Positions 39,257 through 48,852 are shown, counted from the first letter of the stretch. The stretch is 64,000 nucleotides of DNA from Alteromonas sp. 1_MG-2023 (GCF_030547075.1 NZ_JAUOQH010000020.1:1-64000), one strand, 5' to 3'. Notes: generated by a model not told the origin, from the letters alone. Made by a program: numbers and translations.

Positions 39257-40036
39257 TTGTTCGTAGATTCACATTGTCATTTAGACAGATTAAAGCAATC
39301 GCCAGAAGAATTGGCAGAAACTCTTAACTTTGCGCGCACTCGTGGTGTAGAGCACTTTTTATGTGTGTGCGTATCGGTGACCGATTACGACAGCATGTTA
39401 GAAACGGTAAAAGGGTTCGATGATGTCTCTGTCTCTTGTGGCGTACACCCTCTTCACCAAGAAGATGCATGTACTTACCATGAGTTACTCGAAAAAGCGC
39501 AAGACGATGCGGTAATCGCCATTGGTGAAACAGGCTTAGACTATTTTTATAGCCCTGAAAGCAAAGAGGTTCAACTAACGTCGTTTGTCGATCATATTAA
39601 AGTCGCTAACGAAACGAAAAAGCCGCTTATCATTCACACCCGCGATGCCCGTGACGACACCATTAATTTGCTGCGCGAGCATAAAGCTAGCCATACCAAA
39701 GGCGTGTTGCATTGCTTTACCGAATCCCTAGAAATGGCGCAGGCCGCTATCGAAATAGATTTCTACATCTCTATTTCTGGCATAGTCACGTTTAAATCTG
39801 CCAGTGAATTACAAGAAGTGGTAAAAGCCGTTCCTCTTGAGCGATTATTGATTGAAACTGACTCCCCTTGGCTTGCACCTGTCCCTCATAGAGGTAAACA
39901 AAACCAGCCGGGTTATGTGGTAGAAGTTGCTGAGTTTATTGCTGAACTAAAAGGTATATCGGTAAAGGAACTAGCGCGTATTACCACCGAAAACTTCTAC
40001 ACCTTGTTTTCACTGGCCCAACGTAAAGCCGCTTAA
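39257..40036 (+). CDS. ycfH: TatD-family metal-dependent hydrolase YcfH
   Basis: This 259-residue TIM-barrel hydrolase has the metal ligands His6 and His8 (DSHCHLD), Glu in IGETGLDY, HTRDA, LHCFTE and ETDSPWLAP. TatD-like proteins are 3'-5' nucleases or deacylases; the role of YcfH is not settled. The start appears to be TTG, giving LFVDSHCHLD. In many gammaproteobacteria a PilZ gene sits between holB and ycfH; here it is absent. Confidence 0.93.
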   Translation: MFVDSHCHLDRLKQSPEELAETLNFARTRGVEHFLCVCVSVTDYDSMLETVKGFDDVSVSCGVHPLHQEDACTYHELLEKAQDDAVIAIGETGLDYFYSPESKEVQLTSFVDHIKVANETKKPLIIHTRDARDDTINLLREHKASHTKGVLHCFTESLEMAQAAIEIDFYISISGIVTFKSASELQEVVKAVPLERLLIETDSPWLAPVPHRGKQNQPGYVVEVAEFIAELKGISVKELARITTENFYTLFSLAQRKAA

Positions 40037-40055
40037 GCGACCGGAGAGTTTAAAC

Positions 40056-40613
40056 ATGCCGCAGTGGCGTACAGGGTTAACAAAAAGCTTACACGCTAGC
40101 AGAAGCATGCCTGAGAGCCGTTATTTTCAGTTGGCAACCGCCGACAAAGACGGTGTGCCATACTGCAGAACCGTGGTGTACCGTGGCTTAAGTGACGACA
40201 ACAAATTAATTGTTATTTCAGATACCCGTACCGAAAAATACAACCAATTGTCTCAGCAAGCGAAAGCGCAAGGCTGTTGGTATTTTTCGAAAACTCGTGA
40301 GCAGTATCGATTCAGTGTAAATGCGACTATTGTGACCGAAAACGAAGATAGGGCGCTAATAGAGGCGCATTGGGCGAAATTATCTGATGCGGGTAAAAAG
40401 CAGTTTTTATGGGGCGAGCCAGGCACGCCACGAAACAATGGCTTACCGCTCCAAATTGCAGGCGACTATTCTGTAGCCCCTGAACATTTTTGCGTAATTT
40501 TGTTAGATATTTTCAACGTGGACTATTTGAATTTGCGTGGCAATCCGCAGTATCGCGAGTTGCATCGTCGTGACGAAATGGGTAACTGGATTAGCCAGTC
40601 TATTGTCCCCTAA
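40056..40613 (+). CDS. Pyridoxamine 5'-phosphate oxidase-like FMN-binding protein (Alr4036 type)
   Basis: The 185-residue product has a split-barrel flavin fold: ESRYFQLATADKDGVPYCRTVVYRG, ISDTRTEKYNQL and CWYFSKTREQYRF fit the Alr4036-type FMN-binding family, and it ends YRELHRRDEMGNWISQSIVP, close to the PdxH C-terminal substrate-binding region (RxH). It is shorter than PdxH and probably is not the main vitamin B6 oxidase. It follows ycfH by 19 bases. Confidence 0.83.
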   Translation: MPQWRTGLTKSLHASRSMPESRYFQLATADKDGVPYCRTVVYRGLSDDNKLIVISDTRTEKYNQLSQQAKAQGCWYFSKTREQYRFSVNATIVTENEDRALIEAHWAKLSDAGKKQFLWGEPGTPRNNGLPLQIAGDYSVAPEHFCVILLDIFNVDYLNLRGNPQYRELHRRDEMGNWISQSIVP

Positions 40614-40688
40614 CGCATTACATTAAATGCTAGTGCACTGAGTTCTGAAGCAGCGCATTGAACAAACAAAATTAAATCAAAATAATAA

Positions 40689-40718
40689 AAAAACGCCAGC
40701 AAAATTGCTGGCGTTTTT
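40689..40718. terminator. Bidirectional rho-independent terminator
   Basis: AAAAACGCCAGCAA (40689-40702) pairs perfectly with 40705-40718. It separates the converging flavin-protein and NAD(P)-binding protein genes. Confidence 0.92.
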
Positions 40719-40757
40719 AATGTTAACGATAGCTTTTGGTAGCTGACTTATATTTAC

Positions 40758-41393
40758 TTACTCGAAGATTTTCGAGATTGGCGTATCGCCTTTAAACAGG
40801 TAAGTCGTCACATTACTTGTGTCGCTGCGATTAACTGCCTCCACAATAGCCGTAGCCACATCTTCTCTAGGAATAACAGCATCGTCTTGATTGTCTGGCA
40901 TATCAGTAGACACCAAATGCGTACCAGGTTCATTTAACAATGTGCCTGGGCGTAAAATAATATAAGGCACGCCGCTATTCATTAAGTGTTCGTCCGCCAT
41001 GTGCTTAGCCACTAAATAGGGTTTAATGCTAGAACTTACTGCGTCTGGATCGCCAGCACCTATAGAACTTACCATCACAAATTTAGGTGTTTTAGCTGCC
41101 TTGGCGTAATTAGCTGCGTTTCGCGCTGCCCATAGGTCGATAAGAAGCGTTTTATCATCGCCCGAATTACCGCCGCTGCCCGCAACGAATACAACGCAAT
41201 CTGCACCTTCGAAATGCTCTGAGAAGTCTTTCTCAAGGTCTTGCTCTTTCACGACGAGGTTGTCGTTTACAAAGTCGTTTAGCTTTTCAGGGCTTCGAAC
41301 AGGGGCCACCACGTGGTGACCTGCTTCAAGTAATTTTCCAGTAGCCTGTTTACCAATTTGGCCTGATGCGCCAATGACAAGTACCTTAGCCAT
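40758..41393 (-). CDS. NAD(P)-binding atypical SDR protein
   Basis: The start at 41393 is preferred over an ORF extension of five codons because GGAGGT lies eight bases upstream. The 211-residue protein has a Rossmann motif VIGASGQIGKQA, then VSSIGAGDP, and a YLVAKHMADEHLMNSGVPYIILRPGTL segment, typical of the atypical SDR/NmrA-like NAD(P)H-binding family (YwnB-like). A YxxxK pair is present (YLVAK). Substrate is unknown. It is transcribed alone, divergent from nothing obvious. Confidence 0.82.
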   Translation of the reverse strand: MAKVLVIGASGQIGKQATGKLLEAGHHVVAPVRSPEKLNDFVNDNLVVKEQDLEKDFSEHFEGADCVVFVAGSGGNSGDDKTLLIDLWAARNAANYAKAAKTPKFVMVSSIGAGDPDAVSSSIKPYLVAKHMADEHLMNSGVPYIILRPGTLLNEPGTHLVSTDMPDNQDDAVIPREDVATAIVEAVNRSDTSNVTTYLFKGDTPISKIFE

Positions 41394-41495
41394 AAATGTT
41401 ACCTCCATGAATGAATATGGTTATTCATAGACAGGAGAGGGGATTTCGATCACAAAGTTCGATGAATTTCATTATGCTGCGCTGGTCAACACGGC

Positions 41496-44459
41496 TTATC
41501 TTACCACGGCGTTACGGCCTTCTGCTTTGCCCTTGTAGAGCTTTTTATCTGCCGCATGGATGCATTTTTCTACGCTATCGCTCTCGCGAATATCCGCGAT
41601 ACCAGCAGTGATGGTGACATTCACGTCGTGACCTTCACAGTGGAAAGACGTATTCGCCACAGCCTTTCTGATTTTTTCTCCTACCCAGTAGCACTCGTGA
41701 GCATTTAGCTCAGGCAGTAAGATTAGGAACTCTTCACCGCCCCATCTAGAGATAACATCAGAATTTCTAAGGTTAATGCGTAACAAGTCAGCAATTTTAA
41801 CAAGTACAAGATCACCCACGTGATGGCCGTACGTATCGTTTATTTGCTTGAACCAATCAATGTCTACTATCAGTAGTGAAAAGGGCTGAGCATAACGCTC
41901 GTAGCTATCCCAGGACTCTTGGGCTCGGCTAGTAAAGTAGCGGCGATTCTTCAGCCCCGTCAACGAGTCTTGACTCGATAGGCGGGTAAGCTTTTCTACC
42001 ACAAGCTCAAGATCTTGAGTTTTCTCTTCCACCATTTGAGCTAATAATACAGAGCGGTTTTTAAGGGTTCGAGTACGCCACCAGACAATCAAGGTGAGTA
42101 ACAGTAACACTGCAATAATAAGCGCAGTTCGCCATACCGGTTTATCCCACCAAGGTGGCACTATCACAACGGTTAGCTTCGCTTCGTGAGGGCTCCACAC
42201 TTTTTCGTTGTTCGTAGCCCGAATAGTTAAGGTGTAAGTGCCGGGATCTAAATTAGTATAAGTAACAGCGCGTCTACGATGATCGGTAAAACGCCATTTA
42301 TTATCAAACCCCGCCAGTCGATAGGAATAAGAAACTTCATTGGCTCGGGTAAAATCCAGTGCGGCAAATTCAACAGAAAAAGAAACGTTGTCTGGGCTAA
42401 GTGCTAAGGTATCAATATTGCTATTGGGATACACATTTTCGGCGCCACTATCTTCCTGATTAATCACTTCTATACGAGTAATATTAACGTTGGGCGCCCA
42501 AGGTTGCTGCTTGATTTCCTGGGGATTGAATAGGGTAAGCCCTTGTGGACTGCCCATAAAAATAGTGTCATTTGCGGTTTTTATTGCTGCGCCAATATAA
42601 TAGCCAGCCTCACTAACGCCATTTTGCGGACCGAAATAAGAAACTGAAGATAAATTGGCGTCGATATGAGCAATTCCTTCAGTGGTAGAAACCCATAATT
42701 CGTTATCTTTATCTTCTATAATAGCGCCAATGGACGTCTCGCTGAGATGACTGGCTGCCACTATCTGGGTAAGGGATATCGAGAAATTTTCGCTTTCATC
42801 GATTACCATAAAATAAATACCGTTCGCTTGTGTCGCAACCCAATAGCCACCACGAATGGAACGAGAGATCCATGTCACTAAGGCATCTTTAGGGAACTGC
42901 TCACTGATTTCAGTGATATTACGTATTTCACCGGTAAATTTATTAGCAAAATACAGCCCGGAGATGCTGGCTAGCCATGCACTTTCATTATCTTGAAAAA
43001 TAATACGGGTAGTAAGCGATATTGGCCACTGGCGGATTACCCTGTCTTCTGAAGGGCGGTAAACAAAGACCCCATCACTATAGCCGCCGTACCAAACATC
43101 GCCATCGGCATCTACGTTTAGTGAATAACCAGCCTTATCTTTTAGCGCCACTAAATCTACTTGTGACGTGGCGGTGTTTAATTTGCCAAGCCCAGCTCGG
43201 GTAGACAACCACACCGAATCAGATTTTTCATCAAAGAACACCGATAACAGCTTGTTAGACACTAACGTGCCGTTAGATTCTACTTTAGAATGGTACGGGC
43301 CTTTAAGATCTCCAGATTCATAATTGTAATGCCAAAGGTTCTCTTCACTGGTTAACCACAGTGATGATGGCTCGTGATCCGCAATACCTGAGATATTAAG
43401 CCCTGCTGCTAGGCTAGTCGTAAAGTTAGCCAGTACCGGGTTGTGGATAGAAAACCCATTATCGCGGGACCCAACCACTATTGCGCCATCGGTTGTTTGA
43501 TATAGTGACACAACATAATTATTAGCGAGTTTTGATTGGGTAACCGATATGGATATAGCTTGGGCAGAATCTCCAGCGGGAACGATATTTAAGCCGCTTC
43601 CAGTGGCAATCCATATATTGCCACCGCGCTGAAACAACAAACTGCGAACATCGTTAGAAGAAAGGCCATTGCTTTGATTAAAGCAGGTTGCCGCAGAAAA
43701 ATCGTTTTTATCATAAAAAGGGTAACGGCAAGCGCCGGTAGAAGACGTTCCAATCCACAAGCTTTCGTCTGCCGCTATTGCCAGCAAGGTTAAGTTAGCG
43801 CCAGCGAACTGCTGAATTTCAAGCGTGTTGTAAGCGGTGTTAAGCTTATAAAGACCCGATGTTGAGGTAAGCCAAACATGGTTACTTTTATCAACGATAA
43901 TATCCGTTAATGTACTGGTAACATCGTCGAGAACGGCTACTTGAACAAGCTTGTTCAATAATGTAGAAAAACGATAAAGTGCGCGGCCACTGATCACCCA
44001 AACGTTACTACTTTTATCGATATAAATACGCTTAATTAAGCCGGCTTTAATTTTGCTAGAAACCGAAATGGGAAAGTGTTCAAACGTAGCACTATCTACA
44101 TGATATTTACTGACACCTGCAATGGTACCAACCCATAAGTATTCTTTATCTAAAGATGATTCGATTTGAAAAGTGGTAACACCAAAGAGTCCATCAGACT
44201 CATCTTTCTGCCATTTGCCAAAATGCTTAAATTCACTTCCGTCGAATCTTTCAATCCCTGATTGGGTTGCCAGCCAAATATATCCATCTTTATCTTCAGC
44301 GATGTCTAAAATAGAGACTTGCGATAAGCCATCTTCTATCGAGAAGCTTTTAAACACAGGCAGGGGAAATTCAGACGCACTGACTGCGGTCGAAAAAGAT
44401 AAAAGAGTAGAGAACAGGACAGTGGCGGTAACCAAAAATTTTACCACTACAGACTTCAT
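41496..44459 (-). CDS. Beta-propeller sensor diguanylate cyclase (Reg_prop / Y_Y_Y / GGDEF)
   Basis: This 987-residue protein should make cyclic di-GMP in response to a periplasmic signal. After a signal peptide (1-29) come about 14 two-component-regulator propeller repeats (GYIWLATQSGIERFDG and similar), a Y_Y_Y domain (about 710-780), one membrane helix (about 787-807), a short coiled coil, and a GGDEF domain. The active motif is GGEEF (907-911). An RxxD inhibitory site RNSD is present at 898-901, five residues upstream, so product inhibition is expected. Unlike the hybrid BT-type sensors there is no kinase or AraC domain. Confidence 0.92.
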   Translation of the reverse strand: MKSVVVKFLVTATVLFSTLLSFSTAVSASEFPLPVFKSFSIEDGLSQVSILDIAEDKDGYIWLATQSGIERFDGSEFKHFGKWQKDESDGLFGVTTFQIESSLDKEYLWVGTIAGVSKYHVDSATFEHFPISVSSKIKAGLIKRIYIDKSSNVWVISGRALYRFSTLLNKLVQVAVLDDVTSTLTDIIVDKSNHVWLTSTSGLYKLNTAYNTLEIQQFAGANLTLLAIAADESLWIGTSSTGACRYPFYDKNDFSAATCFNQSNGLSSNDVRSLLFQRGGNIWIATGSGLNIVPAGDSAQAISISVTQSKLANNYVVSLYQTTDGAIVVGSRDNGFSIHNPVLANFTTSLAAGLNISGIADHEPSSLWLTSEENLWHYNYESGDLKGPYHSKVESNGTLVSNKLLSVFFDEKSDSVWLSTRAGLGKLNTATSQVDLVALKDKAGYSLNVDADGDVWYGGYSDGVFVYRPSEDRVIRQWPISLTTRIIFQDNESAWLASISGLYFANKFTGEIRNITEISEQFPKDALVTWISRSIRGGYWVATQANGIYFMVIDESENFSISLTQIVAASHLSETSIGAIIEDKDNELWVSTTEGIAHIDANLSSVSYFGPQNGVSEAGYYIGAAIKTANDTIFMGSPQGLTLFNPQEIKQQPWAPNVNITRIEVINQEDSGAENVYPNSNIDTLALSPDNVSFSVEFAALDFTRANEVSYSYRLAGFDNKWRFTDHRRRAVTYTNLDPGTYTLTIRATNNEKVWSPHEAKLTVVIVPPWWDKPVWRTALIIAVLLLLTLIVWWRTRTLKNRSVLLAQMVEEKTQDLELVVEKLTRLSSQDSLTGLKNRRYFTSRAQESWDSYERYAQPFSLLIVDIDWFKQINDTYGHHVGDLVLVKIADLLRINLRNSDVISRWGGEEFLILLPELNAHECYWVGEKIRKAVANTSFHCEGHDVNVTITAGIADIRESDSVEKCIHAADKKLYKGKAEGRNAVVR

Positions 44460-44569
44460 AATTACGCTCGGAACGTGGGAACAAGCGCTAAGATATACTA
44501 GGGGCAGCCAAGTAAAAATGGGACATAAGTAGTAATTTAACTGAGCTAAAATGTTGGTGTAGAAAAAAG

Positions 44570-44592
44570 AGAACCTCGTTTAACGAGGTTCT
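44570..44592 (-). terminator. Rho-independent terminator of the M2 peptidase gene
   Basis: AGAACCTCGTT (44570-44580) pairs with AACGAGGTTCT (44582-44592). On the minus strand a CTTTTTTCT tail follows, 28 bases after the stop codon. Confidence 0.85.
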
Positions 44593-44619
44593 ACTATTAA
44601 ATCATTTAGTTGGCTTTAA

Positions 44620-46443
44620 TTACCAACCACACTGACGTGTAGCATTTTGCTGGTCTAACCATTCCTTTAGCGGCGCAAAATAGTCTGCAATGGTACTGGC
44701 ATCCATTTCAGGCGAGCCTGTTAACGTTTCTAAGGCATTTTGCCATGGTTGGCTGACGCCCATTTCAAGCATGGCATTTAATGCTTTACCGGCTTCTTCA
44801 CTGTTATAAATAGTGCAGCGATTAAGCGGGCCTTCATCACCGGCTATATCACACAGTGCTTTATGGAACTGGAACTGCAAAATATGCGCTAAGAAATAAC
44901 GGGTGTAAGGTACGTTCGCGGGTACATGATATTTAGCACCAGGATCGAAAGCATCGGCAGGTCTGTCTATTGGTGCTTTTACACCTTGATATTTTTCTCT
45001 TAGTTCCCACCAAAGGGTGTTGTACTGTTCTGGAGAAACTTCACCGGCCATCACTTTCCAACGCCACTGATCGACCATAAGACCAAACGGAATAAAGGCA
45101 ATTTTATCCAGTGCTACTTGCATCAACATACCAATGTCGTTAGACGCGTCAGGAATGTCGTCAATTAAACCAATTTCTTTAAGGTACTTAGGGGTGATAG
45201 ACAAGGCAATAGTGTCGCCAATGGCTTCGTGGAAGCCGTCGTTCGCTGAACCTCGGTATAATAAAGGTTGGTCTTTATAGGCTCGCTGATAATAGTTATG
45301 ACCCAGTTCATGGTGAATAACGTTAAACTCTTCCCCTGTTTTTTGTATGCACATTTTTATACGCAAATCGTCTTTATCGTCTAGATCCCAAGCTGAAGCA
45401 TGGCACTGTGCGTCTCTGCCTTCAGGTTTTTGAAACATAGAGCGCTCCCAAAATGTATCAGGAAGTGGTGCAAAGCCTAAAGATGAAAAGAATGACTCTG
45501 CCTGCTTCACCATTTTAATCTCATCGTAACCTTGGGCAATAAGCGAAGATGTTACATCAGGTACCGTCATTTCTTGTTCAGGTTTTACAATATCGTAAAC
45601 ATTACCCCATGTTTGCGCCCACATGTTACCGAGTAAATGAGCAGGGATAGGTTGGTCTTGAGGAACCAATTCTTCACCGTAATATTCACCTAACTTAGCA
45701 CGAACGTGACAATGAAGAGATTCGTAGAAAGGAGCAACTTGACCCCACAATCTATCAAGCTCTTTAGGAAAGTCATCGGCTGGCATGTCGTATTTACCAC
45801 GCCATAGCTCACTAACGTTTTCAAAGCCTAATTCAGCAGCTCCTTCGTTAGCTAAACTAACTTGTTGTTCGTAAAGCGGCTTCATTGGCACAGACACTTC
45901 GCGCCAGCCTTTCCAGTACTCTAATAATGTATCAGCATCGCGAACCGTCGCCATTTCACTGCTCATTTCTACCAAGCTTTTACAAGTACCATCTTCCATG
46001 CAGTATTGACCAGAGCCATACATAGCACTTAGCTCAGAGCCTATTTTAGCAAGCTGCTCAGCTTTCGCAGGATCTGACGGCGGAGGCATGGTGAGACTAT
46101 TTTTAAGTAAATCCAGTTGGCGACGGGTATCTGCGCTTACTTCAACATCGTTAAATTTAGCGGCTTCTTTGGCCAATACCGCCACCTTAGTGGACAGTAC
46201 TTCATTAAAATACGCGCTTACCGCGGCGGTATCGAAATTGATGTTTGTGGCGTAACTCCACTCGGCATGTGCAGCTGGCACCTGCATTTTACTGATGTCG
46301 TTTTGCGCATTTTTGAGGAATTCTTGCGCTTCTTTTGCAGTCGGTGCCGCAGGCGCTGTTTCAGTTTTAGTGGTAGCTTCACCGCAGCCGATTAGCGTAA
46401 AGCTAACCAACGCCGCGACAATAGTGCGTTTAGTTGAAAACAT
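44620..46443 (-). CDS. M2-family peptidyl-dipeptidase A, lipoprotein
   Basis: The start at 46443 gives a lipoprotein signal with lipobox LIGC (Cys20), so I prefer it over 16 extra codons upstream. The 607-residue enzyme is related to angiotensin-converting enzyme: zinc motif H378-E379-x-x-H382 (HHELGH) with the third ligand Glu406 in FHEAIGD. It should release dipeptides from peptide C-termini in the periplasm or at the outer membrane. AGAG lies before the start. It is a single gene with its own terminator. Confidence 0.93.
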   Translation of the reverse strand: MFSTKRTIVAALVSFTLIGCGEATTKTETAPAAPTAKEAQEFLKNAQNDISKMQVPAAHAEWSYATNINFDTAAVSAYFNEVLSTKVAVLAKEAAKFNDVEVSADTRRQLDLLKNSLTMPPPSDPAKAEQLAKIGSELSAMYGSGQYCMEDGTCKSLVEMSSEMATVRDADTLLEYWKGWREVSVPMKPLYEQQVSLANEGAAELGFENVSELWRGKYDMPADDFPKELDRLWGQVAPFYESLHCHVRAKLGEYYGEELVPQDQPIPAHLLGNMWAQTWGNVYDIVKPEQEMTVPDVTSSLIAQGYDEIKMVKQAESFFSSLGFAPLPDTFWERSMFQKPEGRDAQCHASAWDLDDKDDLRIKMCIQKTGEEFNVIHHELGHNYYQRAYKDQPLLYRGSANDGFHEAIGDTIALSITPKYLKEIGLIDDIPDASNDIGMLMQVALDKIAFIPFGLMVDQWRWKVMAGEVSPEQYNTLWWELREKYQGVKAPIDRPADAFDPGAKYHVPANVPYTRYFLAHILQFQFHKALCDIAGDEGPLNRCTIYNSEEAGKALNAMLEMGVSQPWQNALETLTGSPEMDASTIADYFAPLKEWLDQQNATRQCGW

Positions 46444-46743
46444 AATTTTGCTCTTGTCGTTGTTGTTTTTATATAGTGGGAAAGTACTCAAATAACACGT
46501 CTATATTTTGTAGTGGCTAGCTGGTTTTGTAAAACAAAATTAATACTTAAAATAATATGTGGTTTATGAGAAGCCGGTTCAGACAATGTTTATTTCAATA
46601 AATAGGTATTTTATGAACAAACAGTAAATGAAAGAGCATTTAATGAAAGAACTCTTTAGATATTATAAGGTAAGTATTAAATATATATTGAATTCACAGA
46701 ATACCTTGCTTCGTGTGCACATATTTGTGTAAAAGAGAATTTT

Positions 46744-46938
46744 ATGGATAAATACAAAAATAAGCCAAGACTTGAAGAGTCTGTGAATGGCTTAGATCTC
46801 GTTAGAATGCAAACAGAGATTGGTTTAATTGATTCAATGTTAAAGTCAAAGGCGCTCACAGCGATTGTTGTGGTGAGTATTTTACTTTTCACTGGCTTCT
46901 TTTATTTTCTGTATAAAATGGCAACCTCAGGAATTTAA
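46744..46938 (+). CDS. Small single-pass membrane protein, unrecognised
   Basis: This 64-residue protein has a charged N-terminal half (probably helical, about 1-38) and one membrane segment near 41-59 (TAIVVVSILLFTGFFYFLY). The orientation cannot be fixed. I do not recognise a family. AAAGAGA precedes the ATG. Its stop codon is directly followed by the ATG of the next gene, so the two form a translational pair. The 300 bases before it (46444-46743) are AT-rich and hold no gene I can support. Confidence 0.6.
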   Translation: MDKYKNKPRLEESVNGLDLVRMQTEIGLIDSMLKSKALTAIVVVSILLFTGFFYFLYKMATSGI

Positions 46939-47268
46939 ATGAATTTTGATGTTAGCTTTAGGTTGCTAAAGCTCAATAAATTGCAAGCTCACACATTAGA
47001 AAGAGAAGTTCCAAATTCATCTTTCAAGTATGTTGAAAGCAAAGGCTGTTACGTTGGAACGATCCCCCTTACCGAAGATATCTTCGACCCTTTAATGATT
47101 TTCTTCGAGCGCCAGCAAATACTTATTGCAGATTGTGATATTTTTATATCGGTGTTTAGTGGTAAAGATTCTGACATTATTGACGTACCTTCCTCGGTCA
47201 ACAAGATGCTCAAGCATATCAACTGTAAATTAGTGTTCTCTTACACGGCAGTGGGTAATGACGTGTAA
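46939..47268 (+). CDS. Small soluble protein, unrecognised
   Basis: The 109-residue product has no signal peptide or membrane segment and looks like a compact mixed alpha/beta protein. I do not recognise it. Its start abuts the stop of the small membrane protein gene (TAAATG), and AGGA lies within that gene, so it is probably co-translated and may bind the cytoplasmic part of its neighbour. That partnership is inference only. Confidence 0.6.
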   Translation: MNFDVSFRLLKLNKLQAHTLEREVPNSSFKYVESKGCYVGTIPLTEDIFDPLMIFFERQQILIADCDIFISVFSGKDSDIIDVPSSVNKMLKHINCKLVFSYTAVGNDV

Positions 47269-47349
47269 GACTTCACGGATAAACACTTCGTTTGTAAGCC
47301 TCGTCTTCCAATGCTTATACCAAGGTGCGTTATCGATGGGCTATATTTT

Positions 47350-47802
47350 ATGAATACGAAATTACACCTTTCACTTATTGTCGTTTTTTCATTTATTGTC
47401 GGCAAAAGTCATGCTGGCGAAACATTTTGCGATAAATTTATGTTTTTCGCTGAATCAGCGACGATTCATAATCCGGTTAGTTTTAGGCTAGAAAGCGATT
47501 GGAGCGATATGCGTATTACCTGTAATCATCATCAGCAGGCATCTGAAAAGCAACTTTGCTCGTGGTTAGTAAAAAACAGCTCAAAAGAATTTATGCATAT
47601 AAATGTAGATCACTTAGAAGCGTGCCTAACCAATGATACTTTACAGAACAATCGTTTTTCATATCTCAAAAAAAGTGCAAGCTATACCGCATTGGAAGTG
47701 AACGGTTTAAGCAATAATTTGGAACTATTAGTCACTTATCAATACGGTAGTGAGGTATCAAAGCCATTTTTATCTGTGCAAGTTCTACGATTTGAAAATT
47801 AA
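47350..47802 (+). CDS. Exported protein, unrecognised
   Basis: Starting at ATG 47350 the 150-residue product has a Sec signal peptide (MNTKLHLSLIVVFSFIVGKSHA, cut before GETF). The ORF extends 13 codons upstream but those residues would precede the signal peptide. The mature part has three cysteines that could form disulfides. No family was recognised. It lies 15 bases before another exported protein gene. Confidence 0.6.
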   Translation: MNTKLHLSLIVVFSFIVGKSHAGETFCDKFMFFAESATIHNPVSFRLESDWSDMRITCNHHQQASEKQLCSWLVKNSSKEFMHINVDHLEACLTNDTLQNNRFSYLKKSASYTALEVNGLSNNLELLVTYQYGSEVSKPFLSVQVLRFEN

Positions 47803-47817
47803 AAACACGAGGTCACT

Positions 47818-48222
47818 TTGACAAAATTTATAGCCATTATGGTGCTTACCTTACTAAGCAATGTGGCGTTAGCGATAAACCCTGATTATAAAATGAATAA
47901 GGAATTGCTACCTATTTATAATGCGCTGATTGCTCAGGACAGTAACGCTACGCTAATAGGCGAAGAATATAGCGTTGAACTAGTACTTAAACACGCCAGT
48001 GAGAAACATTTAATTTTTCGCGATGCTTATATAAGGCTAGATGAAGAGACTAAGTACCAAATAGCAAAATGGCAGTTTGAATCGCACATCCTAGATTCAA
48101 TTAAAGATAAGTACGATGTCTCCTGCAAAGTAACTTTTGTTATAAAAAGTGTCGAAAACCAAGGTTTTAACGAAAGCATGCCTCACGTAGTGGCTCAAGT
48201 GTTAAGTGTTACTGCCCTGTAA
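47818..48222 (+). CDS. Exported protein, unrecognised
   Basis: The start is TTG with GAGGT five bases before it; there is no better in-frame start. The 134-residue product has a signal peptide (MTKFIAIMVLTLLSNVALA) and a mostly helical mature region of about 115 residues with a single cysteine. No family recognised. It follows the previous exported protein gene by 15 bases and probably shares its mRNA. Confidence 0.6.
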   Translation: MTKFIAIMVLTLLSNVALAINPDYKMNKELLPIYNALIAQDSNATLIGEEYSVELVLKHASEKHLIFRDAYIRLDEETKYQIAKWQFESHILDSIKDKYDVSCKVTFVIKSVENQGFNESMPHVVAQVLSVTAL

Positions 48223-48338
48223 GTGAATGGATTCAAGTATGCTGCTAACAAGCTAGGTAGTACAAATTCAAACTTCACGCATATTTTTTGGAAATTTGAT
48301 AATATTCGAACTTTCTAGCATTCAAGATAAGAATAGTG

Positions 48339-48527
48339 ATGACTGACAATACTCATACACATAATCAGGCGGCAAGTACCGGTAAAGAATCTAGCACAGG
48401 TTGTACCAATACGAGTTGCTGCCCTCCTAAAAGCCCAATAACTCGCTCAGCGCCCAAGATTGGCCGTAACGATCCGTGTCACTGCGGTAGTGAAGTTAAA
48501 TTCAAAAAGTGCTGCGGTAAAAACTAA
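48339..48527 (+). CDS. SEC-C motif zinc-binding small protein
   Basis: The 62-residue product has a Thr/Ser-rich N-terminus with a CCPP segment and ends in the SEC-C motif [20 protein letters not shown], which binds zinc through three cysteines and a fourth cysteine/histidine as at the SecA C-terminus. The motif mediates SecB or other protein contacts in SecA; its job in small standalone proteins is not established. The ATG is one codon after a GTG; either is possible. Confidence 0.75.
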   Translation: MTDNTHTHNQAASTGKESSTGCTNTSCCPPKSPITRSAPKIGRNDPCHCGSEVKFKKCCGKN

Positions 48528-48615
48528 CTCATCATTTTTGGACTGTTAGCAGAACCTAAATTGCAGCGATGAGTAAATGGAAGCTCAAGTCTAGGTTGAA
48601 CTTTAAGGGGAACCC

Positions 48616-48819
48616 ATGCTTCCAGAACCTTTAAATACCGTTATAGTTGTAGTGATATGCATATTTGGGACTCTGTATATTAATGGCTATTTCAAAGCAT
48701 CGAAATGTTCTCCTGGTATTATTTGGCTAAAAAGTAAGAGTCCAGTGTTGCCCAAAAGGCTAGCAGTGCTTTTTGCTTTAATTGCCGTAATCAAAATGAT
48801 GACGTTAGTGCTTAAATAG
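48616..48819 (+). CDS. Small membrane protein, unrecognised
   Basis: The 67-residue product has two membrane segments, about 8-25 and 47-65, separated by a basic loop (KSKSPVLPKR). AGGGGAA lies just before the ATG, a strong ribosome site. No family recognised. It precedes the M23 peptidase gene by 33 bases. Confidence 0.55.
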   Translation: MLPEPLNTVIVVVICIFGTLYINGYFKASKCSPGIIWLKSKSPVLPKRLAVLFALIAVIKMMTLVLK

Positions 48820-48852
48820 TGAATTGAAGGCATTAGAAGGGATAAGATAAAG

